This document shows, in pieces, positions 58,626-64,000 of a stretch of DNA of 64,000 nt. The stretch comes from Nitrospira sp. (GTDB lineage: Bacteria > Nitrospirota > Nitrospiria > Nitrospirales > Nitrospiraceae): assembly GCA_030123605.1 (NCBI GenBank), contig CP126123.1, forward strand, positions 3,935,237-3,999,236. The letters are read 5' to 3'. The notes under the pieces were generated by a model. It worked only from the letters and a program-made list of their open reading frames with translations. It had not been told where the DNA came from and did not search any database. The stretch's first letter is position 1. The number at the start of each line of letters is the position of its first letter. The translations under genes were made by a program, and so were the position numbers.

Positions 58626-58820
58626 ATGCGCTGTAACATTGAGATCAATGAGAATCTCTTACGGAAAGCGTTGAAAACCACCGGTTTTGGCAGTACTCGT
58701 GCGGTGGTTGAAGAGGGGTTACGTTTGCTCGTCAAAGTTAAAGGGCAGGAAACCATTCGCCACCTTCGAGGGAAGATCCCGTTTGATCGCGGTTCTCGTA
58801 AAAAAGAAACTGGAGAGTAG
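58626..58820 (+). CDS. VapB-type antitoxin, no toxin gene next to it
   Basis: 64 residues from ATG 58626. Ribbon-helix-helix-like antitoxin: RCNIEINENLLRKALKTTGF, then STRAVVEEGLRLLVKVKGQETIRHLRGKIP, the pattern of VapB proteins that pair with PIN-domain VapC. The following gene (five bases away) is a DUF5069 protein, not a VapC, and no PIN-domain frame was found on either side. It is probably an orphan antitoxin or relic. Less GC-rich than its neighbours. Confidence 0.75.
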   Translation: MRCNIEINENLLRKALKTTGFGSTRAVVEEGLRLLVKVKGQETIRHLRGKIPFDRGSRKKETGE

Positions 58821-58825
58821 CGAAA

Positions 58826-59263
58826 ATGACGCAAGAAGAATATCCCCGCAGTCCAAAGGTGCTCCTCGGTGGCATCGCCCATCTCGGGCGGTTTATCGAC
58901 AAGATTCGCCTGCGGCATGCAGGAAAAATCCAGGACTACAATTACATCACGGTCGGGTTCGATAAGTACCTGATCGATTTCCTGCAGATCGATGCCAAGG
59001 CCTTCGAACAGCGCGTGTTGGCTGGTGGAAGTGACGACGACTTGCTGGTTTGGGTGAGGGCCAACGGCTGCCAGCGGTCCGATCAGGAGATCGCGCAATG
59101 GTCGCAGGGCCTTTTGGTCGGAGGCCCGAAGGATGACGCGGCGCGGCAGCGCTTCCAGGGGCGGGTGCAGGATATCGCCACCAAGCGCGGCGTGCCTGTC
59201 GCAGCTCTGCCTCCTGTGAGCACCTGGGCCGATGTGATCGAACTCGACGAAAATCGGATGTAA
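58826..59263 (+). CDS. DUF5069 family protein
   Basis: 145 residues, full family length. Conserved: RSPKVLLGGIAHLGRFIDKIRL, GKIQDYNYITVGFDKYLIDFL, WVRANGCQRSDQEIAQW. The family occurs in several environmental phyla; the function is unknown. A cytoplasmic protein without signal peptide. It lies directly after the orphan antitoxin; whether they share a transcript is unclear. Confidence 0.85.
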   Translation: MTQEEYPRSPKVLLGGIAHLGRFIDKIRLRHAGKIQDYNYITVGFDKYLIDFLQIDAKAFEQRVLAGGSDDDLLVWVRANGCQRSDQEIAQWSQGLLVGGPKDDAARQRFQGRVQDIATKRGVPVAALPPVSTWADVIELDENRM

Positions 59264-59709
59264 GGATGTCGGCGAGGCGCGCTAGCCTTTATCGCACGTC
59301 GGTCCAGTCGGTGGGTTGTGACTTGAGGACCAAGGTGCGGGCGGACGTGCGTACGACCATGCCGCTTTGGCTGCCGTCCACGGAGAGCGCGCGTTCGTCC
59401 GGCGACCAACAAATGGTGAAAAAGCTGCAGCGCTCCCGCCTTGGCCTTGCGCCGACGTAAATCCTCACAATAGGCTTGCGGTCCACGTCGTGATGGCAAT
59501 CAACCATGTCGTCATTGATCGAGGCATGCATGTCCTTCACCGACATGCAGCGTACCCAACCACAGCAGAACCTCTCAGCGATGACTGATCGGCGGAATTG
59601 AACAGCCTGTGAAGGAGGCGAGTGCGATAAGAAAGAGAGTGGGGCACGGATGTTGGGGAGGGCAGAGCCATCGCAACGATGGCTCTGCCCTGTCGAGTGT
59701 TCCGTGCGG
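59264..59709. other. 446-bp gap, no recognised gene
   Basis: A minus-strand frame (59289-59546, 85 codons) begins with SVKDMHASINDDMVDCHHDV and ends in LVLKSQPTDWTDVR, but it has no ribosome site and no family I know. The plus-strand frames look random. The region ends in a strong hairpin listed separately. Confidence 0.4.
59660..59690. terminator. Strong hairpin, terminator-like
   Basis: GGGCAGAGCCATCG and its exact complement CGATGGCTCTGCCC with a three-base loop CAA: a perfect 14-bp stem, 20 bases past the FKBP stop on the minus strand. No T run follows on either strand, so it may also act as an RNA 3'-end stabiliser. Confidence 0.6.
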
Positions 59710-60204
59710 CTAAGCTTTTGGTTTCACAGTGAGCACGACCACATCCAAAACGATTTGTTTCCCGGCGAGGGGATGATTGAAGTCGATCACTGCGGAATCG
59801 TTCTCCAGCGCGACGACCGTGAACGGTTGGCCTTCCTTCGTGGCTGAGACTTCTCCCACGGTAAGGTCGGCCGGCAATTGCGCGCGTGGCACGGTCACCT
59901 TCTTTTGGGCGTCATATTGGCCGAATGCATGGTCGGCATCGAGTTCAACTCGTTTCTTTTCCCCCGCATGCATACCGGTCAGGGCCTGTTCGAGCCCTGG
60001 TATCAACTGCTTCGCCCCGTGAGTATATTCGCTCGTACGCGGTGGGATCATCACATGGTCCGTGGGCACGCTGATGGTCAGTTCGAGCGTGACCTTGGAA
60101 CCGTCCTCTATTGAGGGCCGGCTGGTCTGTGCGTAAAGCGGACCGGTCGCAATGATGCATGCCGCAAAGGCAGCGGTCAGATACGTGAGAGCGAATCTTG
60201 GCAT
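59710..60204 (-). CDS. Secreted FKBP-type peptidyl-prolyl isomerase (SlyD-like)
   Basis: 164 residues from ATG 60204, with GGAGG six bases ahead. Signal peptide ending at TGPLYAQTS, so the enzyme works in the periplasm, unlike cytoplasmic SlyD. The FKBP core: VTLELTISVP, LIPGLEQALTGMHAGEKKRVELDADHAFGQYD, and the insert-in-flap PRAQLPADLTVG, then VIDFNHPLAGKQIVLDVVVL. The FNHPLAGK motif is the SlyD signature. There is no His-rich metal tail. Catalyses prolyl cis-trans isomerisation of exported proteins. Confidence 0.9.
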   Translation of the reverse strand: MPRFALTYLTAAFAACIIATGPLYAQTSRPSIEDGSKVTLELTISVPTDHVMIPPRTSEYTHGAKQLIPGLEQALTGMHAGEKKRVELDADHAFGQYDAQKKVTVPRAQLPADLTVGEVSATKEGQPFTVVALENDSAVIDFNHPLAGKQIVLDVVVLTVKPKA

Positions 60205-60475
60205 GACATACCTCCACAAGAAGCCTCGATCAGACCATTCTGATCGAAAGAACCCAGAATTGCGCGCACGAGGAGGCTGAGTCAACCGTTATAATTTTGA
60301 TCATGGGTCTGGGAGGTTGATTTCCGGTGTGCATGTGTCATCCTTCGACAAACCTAGGCGAATCGCGGCGAAGTCGGTCGTGAAGGCGTCGAACAATGAC
60401 ACCGTACCGCTTGCAGTCCAATAGCCATAGTCTTTCCGTCACAAGCCCACGGGCGGACGGAATGGGTCATGTGTG

Positions 60476-61744
60476 ATGAGAAACACAGGTTTGCCGCAGA
60501 GTGAAGTGCCGCATCGATGGGGCGGCGCTTGGCTCACGATCGCGCTGGCGACGGCGGCTCTTGTCTTGCTTCCGTTAATCGGTGTCGCGCTCGCAGGTTT
60601 CGATGTGCGGGCCTATCTTGAATTCCCGCCGACCACCCGCTATGTCGTCCACGAGCCGTTCTCCTGGCCCGTGTTCATCTGGCTGACAATGGTGACCATC
60701 GGCATGGTCGCACCGTTTGTTGTTCGTCTTTCGTCGTCCCTCTCTCGTCTTTCGACGGCAGCGCGTCTTAATTCACGACCATCGACAGATCCGAAGCACC
60801 GGTCACGTTTGACGCTTCACGAGAGACGCCTCACGGCGGGCGTCTTTCCCTGGTGGGGCCGGCTCGCTGTCCTCTGGACCCTTGCCGCCTGGTCGTTGGC
60901 CTGGACCAGGTTCGAATGGATGCGCCCGTTTCAAACCTTCACGTTTACTCCGCTGTGGCTGGGCTACATCGTGCTGGTGAACGCCTTGACGTTCCGGCGC
61001 GTCGGCCGTTGTATGTTGCTGCATCGGCCTCGCTACTTCTTGTCGCTCTTTCCGCTGAGCGCCGCCTTCTGGTGGTTTTTCGAATACCTGAATCGCTTCG
61101 TGCAGAACTGGTATTACCTGGGCGGGCGGGACCTGACTGCCTGGGACTATCTGTGGCAGGCCACGCTGCCCTTCTCGACCGTGCTTCCTGCCGTGCTCGG
61201 CACGGCTGAACTGCTGACGGCCTCTCCTCGATTCTCAGCGGGACTGGAGCAGTTCGTCAAGATCGACTTCGGTCGATCTGCGAGGTGGGGATGGGGACTC
61301 TCGGCTGCGGCTGCGCTCGGCCTGTTGGGCATCGGCCTCTGGCCCGACTATCTATTTTCGTTGGTCTGGGTGGCGCCGCTGTTGTCGATCACGGCGCTGC
61401 AATTGATTCGTGGTGAACCGACGATCTTCGACGGGACGGCGAGGGGTGATTGGCGAACCCTGTGGTCGGCGGCGGTCGCGGCGCTGATCTGCGGGTGTTT
61501 TTGGGAATTGTGGAACCAGTATAGCTTGGCCCATTGGGAATATGTCGTGCCGTTCGTGCAGCGGTTCGAATTGTTCCAGATGCCGCTGCTGGGGTATGCG
61601 GGTTACCTGCCGTTCGGGCTTGAATGTTTGGCCGTCGCCGATTTGTGCCTCGCGAGGAAATTTTCGGGAGGGGTCGACTATTATCGTGGGCTCGAAGGCG
61701 ATGCGGATTTCGCACAGCGGAAACCGACGGTCGGTGAACGCTGA
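60476..61744 (+). CDS. Polytopic membrane protein, unknown
   Basis: 422 residues (GTG at 60473 just before the ATG). About nine membrane helices with many Trp/Phe/Tyr residues. Helices 1-2 cover about 18-85; residues 83-121 (RLSSSLSRLSTAARL to LTLHERRLTAG) are a very basic, low-complexity loop encoded by repeat-like DNA (R5). The motifs FWWFFEYLNRFVQNWYYLGG and CGCFWELWNQYS are conserved-looking but I know no family name. The 3' end overlaps the convergent FGE-like gene by 64 bases. No ribosome site. Confidence 0.68.
   Translation: MRNTGLPQSEVPHRWGGAWLTIALATAALVLLPLIGVALAGFDVRAYLEFPPTTRYVVHEPFSWPVFIWLTMVTIGMVAPFVVRLSSSLSRLSTAARLNSRPSTDPKHRSRLTLHERRLTAGVFPWWGRLAVLWTLAAWSLAWTRFEWMRPFQTFTFTPLWLGYIVLVNALTFRRVGRCMLLHRPRYFLSLFPLSAAFWWFFEYLNRFVQNWYYLGGRDLTAWDYLWQATLPFSTVLPAVLGTAELLTASPRFSAGLEQFVKIDFGRSARWGWGLSAAAALGLLGIGLWPDYLFSLVWVAPLLSITALQLIRGEPTIFDGTARGDWRTLWSAAVAALICGCFWELWNQYSLAHWEYVVPFVQRFELFQMPLLGYAGYLPFGLECLAVADLCLARKFSGGVDYYRGLEGDADFAQRKPTVGER
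60723..60838. repeat. Repeat-like segment R5 inside a coding region
   Basis: 60723-60756 (TTCGTCTTTCGTCGTCCCTC and on to TCTTTCGAC) and 60804-60838 (ACGTTTGACGCTTCACGAGAGACG and on) share the words TCGTCTTTCG/ACGAGAGACG in opposite orientation and enclose about 47 bases. Word use matches R4. The reading frame runs through it, giving a basic loop in a membrane protein. Confidence 0.42.
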
Positions 61745-62625
61745 TCGGCCGGTGAGCCGCCGCGGGTGGCGGTGCGGAGCATATTGGGTTTGCTTTTCCA
61801 CGAGCCGCCTCGCACGCCCTTGTAGCGGCCGCTGGTGGGGCCGGGGGGATTTCGTTCCGGCATATAGGCGTAATAGTCGAAGCCGAACCAGTCATTGACC
61901 CACTCGGCGACGTTGCCCGCCATGTGGTGCAGTCCGTAATAACTCTTTCCCTCTTCTCCGCTGTTCACGGCCGCCAGGATCGGGATTTCGTGCACATGGT
62001 GTTGTCCGAACATCGCCAGGGTGCTGTCAGGTGCGGCCTGCCCCCAAGGAAACAGATTGCCGTCGGGGCCGCGGGCGGCTTTTTCCCACTCCGCTTCCGT
62101 CGGCAGTCGTTTGCCCTGTGAGCGACAGAGGCCGTCGGCTTCCGTCCAGGTCACATAGAGGGCAGGCCATTGGGCCAGCGTCGCATCGGTGACGGCATGC
62201 ACGGTGATGACGTGCCAAATGAGGTGCTGCAAGTCCGCCGACGGATGGAGTTTGCGCGTCCGGAGATAAGCCAGATATTCACCCAGGCTCACTTCGTCGC
62301 GGTCGATCGCGAAGGGATCGAGCCAGACCTTATGTTGGGGGAGTTCGGTGTCGTCGTATTGTGTTCCCATGCCGTAGGGATCGTCGTCCACCCGCAGGCT
62401 GCCGAGTAAGAACGGCCCTTCGGGAATGAGGATGGCCGGCGAACCTGCGGCGAGTTTCGCGATCGACGCCAGGTGTGTGGCCAGCTCAGGAGTCGGCGTG
62501 GGAGTCTGTGTTCGAGCGGCCGTCGAGAGGGTCGGGCCGTACAAGGCGCAGGCCAGGAACAAGATCACGAAGCGTGCCAAGTGCGGAAGAGACGTCATTC
62601 CCGATGGAGCCGGGCGGGGGGGCAT
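61681..62625 (-). CDS. Secreted FGE/SUMF1-like protein without active-site cysteines
   Basis: 314 residues from ATG 62625 (GTG 62628 also possible). A signal peptide (about 1-37) and a Thr/Pro linker precede the FGE-sulfatase-modifying domain (about 60-310): IPEGPFLLGS, WTEADGLCRSQGKRLPTEAEWEKAARG, MAGNVAEWVNDWF, GVRGGSWKS, and TVGFRCAKS. True formylglycine-generating enzymes have two cysteines just after GGSW; here the segment KSKPNMLRTATRG has none, so the oxidase is unlikely to work. It may be a binding protein. The start is coupled to the lipoprotein stop before it. Confidence 0.85.
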   Translation of the reverse strand: MPPRPAPSGMTSLPHLARFVILFLACALYGPTLSTAARTQTPTPTPELATHLASIAKLAAGSPAILIPEGPFLLGSLRVDDDPYGMGTQYDDTELPQHKVWLDPFAIDRDEVSLGEYLAYLRTRKLHPSADLQHLIWHVITVHAVTDATLAQWPALYVTWTEADGLCRSQGKRLPTEAEWEKAARGPDGNLFPWGQAAPDSTLAMFGQHHVHEIPILAAVNSGEEGKSYYGLHHMAGNVAEWVNDWFGFDYYAYMPERNPPGPTSGRYKGVRGGSWKSKPNMLRTATRGGSPADQRSPTVGFRCAKSASPSSPR

Positions 62626-63380
62626 CACAGCTTACTCGGCGAGGAGACGGCTTTTCCGATTTCGGCGATGAGCCGCCGCTCGATTTCGGCCGTTTCTTCG
62701 GCATTCACCGGCAGGACACGACCGCCTTGGATCAACTTCTCGAAGTCGGCCTTCACGCTCAATCTGGTCACGTTGGACGGCAAGGCCTGGAGGGACAATA
62801 CATACTGGTTGCGGAACCCCGACATCTCCAGCGAGGTCGGAGTAGACACCTTGCGTTCGGTGACATAGATCGCTTTCTGGTCGGTCTTCACGCTGACCTT
62901 CACGTGGTAGCCGTTGCGGGCCAGGGCTTCTTCGGCAGCTTTCCCGACCAGGGCCAGGGGGCGCGGGAGATCCTCCACCTGCGAGCCCTTGTCCTCCACA
63001 CGGAGATTGTCCGTGGCCTGGGCCATTTTCGCGGCGGTCCGTTGAATTTCTCCCGACAATTTTTTCGATTCGGCCAGTTGGGAATCCAGTTTCGTGCCCA
63101 ACGTCTTGGCCTCCGCCTGCAGTGCTTTCGCCTCGGACTGGGCCTGTTCGGCCTGCTTCCTGGCGTCTCGCAGTTCTTGATTGAGCAGGTCGATCTGCTG
63201 TTGCATGACCTTGTTGCCGTCTTGCAACGAGTTCATGACCGATTCCTGCTTGGCCAGTTGCTTGCGCAGGCTTTCGTTTTCCTGTCGAAAGGGAGACTCG
63301 TCCGGTGCGCATCCGACAGAGCACGAGAGCACGGCGAGGCTGAAGAGGAGAGCGAGCGATCGCTGGGGGACCTTGATCAT
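62625..63380 (-). CDS. Coiled-coil lipoprotein
   Basis: 251 residues. Signal peptide with lipobox VGCAPD (Cys24). Residues about 33-120 form a long coiled coil (ENESLRKQLAKQESVMNSLQ, then EQAQSEAKALQAEAKTLGTK). A C-terminal domain (about 135-245) with mixed strands and helices includes GYHVKVSVKTDQKAIYVTERK; similar endings occur in outer-membrane-anchored proteins, but no family is recognised. Cotranscribed with the FGE-like gene that follows. Confidence 0.72.
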   Translation of the reverse strand: MIKVPQRSLALLFSLAVLSCSVGCAPDESPFRQENESLRKQLAKQESVMNSLQDGNKVMQQQIDLLNQELRDARKQAEQAQSEAKALQAEAKTLGTKLDSQLAESKKLSGEIQRTAAKMAQATDNLRVEDKGSQVEDLPRPLALVGKAAEEALARNGYHVKVSVKTDQKAIYVTERKVSTPTSLEMSGFRNQYVLSLQALPSNVTRLSVKADFEKLIQGGRVLPVNAEETAEIERRLIAEIGKAVSSPSKL

Positions 63381-63403
63381 AGTTTGGGTAGCACATTCAG
63401 ACC

Positions 63404-63431
63404 ATTATCAGAGTCGGGCCCCCCTTGTCCA
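63404..63431 (-). promoter_or_regulatory. Promoter of the lipoprotein/FGE-like pair
   Basis: On the minus strand TGGACA (63431-63426), 16-base spacer, GATAAT (63409-63404). Both boxes match the sigma-70 consensus in five of six positions. The leader to ATG 63380 would be about 17 bases. Confidence 0.6.
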
Positions 63432-63453
63432 TCTTCATTCGCGTTTAGACGGT

Positions 63454-63483
63454 TTGACCGGCAGTGAAACAAGCGGCTATTCT
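63454..63483 (+). promoter_or_regulatory. Promoter of the last gene, leaderless type
   Basis: TTGACC (63454-63459), 18-base spacer, TATTCT (63478-63483), and six bases later ATG 63490. Transcription should start at about the A of the ATG. It is divergent from the lipoprotein promoter. Confidence 0.6.
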
Positions 63484-63489
63484 GTCTCC

Positions 63490-64000
63490 ATGTCTGTATG
63501 GAGCGAAGGGCTGTTGCTGCTGTGCCTGATGCTGCTTCAACCGGCGGCGACGGTGCAGGCCGTCGTGTTGCCGGAGCAGTCCGAGTCCGTGCCGGCCGAC
63601 GAGTATACGTTCTATGATCTGGCGGTCGATGCGAAGTTTCTCACCTCGCAGACGAGGCTGGTCGTCCTCGAACGGATGACGACTACGCAACTCGATCCCG
63701 ACAAGCCGCAGCCGCCGACGGTCGCCTGGTTTGCCGAACAACCGTTGTTCGACAGCCGGTTGCCGCAGGATTTGATCCGGGATTTCGTCGCAAAAAACCA
63801 ACGTTCCGCGCGGCTGGAGGCCCGTTTTTCCTTCGGGGTTCGTTACCGTTTCGTGTCCGGCGCCGGCGAGCCGGAGAACGAGACCGCTGTTCCGGCCGTC
63901 CCCGCCGCATGGCCGGTGCAGGACCTCGATCTCGACACGATCGATCGGTTGGCATTTTCCCGCGTGGGGCTGACCGTACGCGGTGATCAGGCATTGCTGT
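63490..64000 (+). CDS. Secreted protein of unknown function, 3' end missing
   Basis: The frame stays open to the end of the window (170 codons visible). The start SVWSEGLLLLCLMLLQPAATVQA is a signal peptide. The mature part begins with PEQSESVPADEYTFYDLAVDAKFL, then RLVVLERMTTTQLDPD and a segment with FDSRLPQDLIRDFVAKNQRS. I do not recognise a family. There is no ribosome site; the promoter directly before the ATG suggests a leaderless mRNA. Confidence 0.7.
   Translation, partial: MSVWSEGLLLLCLMLLQPAATVQAVVLPEQSESVPADEYTFYDLAVDAKFLTSQTRLVVLERMTTTQLDPDKPQPPTVAWFAEQPLFDSRLPQDLIRDFVAKNQRSARLEARFSFGVRYRFVSGAGEPENETAVPAVPAAWPVQDLDLDTIDRLAFSRVGLTVRGDQALL

Noticed and set aside
57986-58820. Insertion sequence or integron
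   Set aside because: No transposase or integrase frame and no terminal inverted repeats or target duplications were found.
60285-60300. TATAAT at 60290-60295 as a promoter of the membrane protein
   Set aside because: No acceptable -35 lies 16-18 bases upstream and the start codon is about 180 bases away; too weak to call.

Overview
The window reads as GC-rich chromosome of a free-living Gram-negative bacterium, most probably of the Nitrospira type (phylum Nitrospirota). This placement is inferred from overall gene content: polyphosphate kinase, a DUF5069 protein, TtuA-like tRNA sulfurtransferase, AmgK/MurU peptidoglycan recycling, GH57 glucan enzyme, many lipoproteins and NtrC-type regulation. 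No rRNA, tRNA, CRISPR array, transposase or phage gene was seen.

Layout. (1) 1-15380, plus strand: a surface-polysaccharide cluster. It starts with the end of a Wzt-like exporter subunit, followed by four SAM methyltransferases around a 1020-residue three-domain glycosyltransferase. Then come asparagine synthase, two GT4 glycosyltransferases, a WecA/MraY-type phosphosugar transferase, an FAD oxidoreductase and a DegT-type sugar aminotransferase, many with 4-base stop/start overlaps. (2) 15381-23550: a hairpin-rich 419-bp gap, a PAS histidine kinase with a REC-PAS response regulator, a Gfo/Idh/MocA-epimerase fusion, a TPR lipoprotein and a small lipoprotein. (3) 23551-38469, minus strand: ppk, a secreted lectin/lyase-like protein, ilvD, PepSY and Spy-like periplasmic proteins, MarC, a DnaJ relative, a four-gene sugar ABC importer, a VOC protein, and an ogt/Ada-AlkA alkylation-repair pair. 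(4) 38470-45681: a broken BACON/FnIII gene, then a minus-strand group GH57 - galT - ubiquitin-like sulfur carrier - TtuA, a VanZ-like protein and an aldo/keto reductase. (5) 45859-57989: amgK-murU, an NtrC-type regulator coupled to a DUF1015 gene, a polyprenyl synthetase, and gltB-gltD. (6) 57986-64000: a small decayed islet (truncated nucleotidyltransferase, orphan VapB antitoxin), DUF5069, FKBP isomerase, a membrane protein, an FGE-like lipoprotein pair and a 3'-truncated secreted protein.

The most unusual signals are not classic genes. Four, possibly five, short elements made of degenerate words (GAATGATGAAT-like or ACGAGAGACGA-like), three of them with inverted arms, fill the gaps between conserved operon partners (ttuB/ttuA, GH57/galT, amgK/murU, gltB/gltD). 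One lies inside a membrane-protein gene, and one seems to have extended a ubiquitin-like sulfur carrier beyond its Gly-Gly. Several genes (amgK, ispB, the last secreted protein, probably the sugar-binding protein and the fusion oxidoreductase) have a good -10 box only 6-14 bases before the start codon, which predicts leaderless or nearly leaderless mRNAs.
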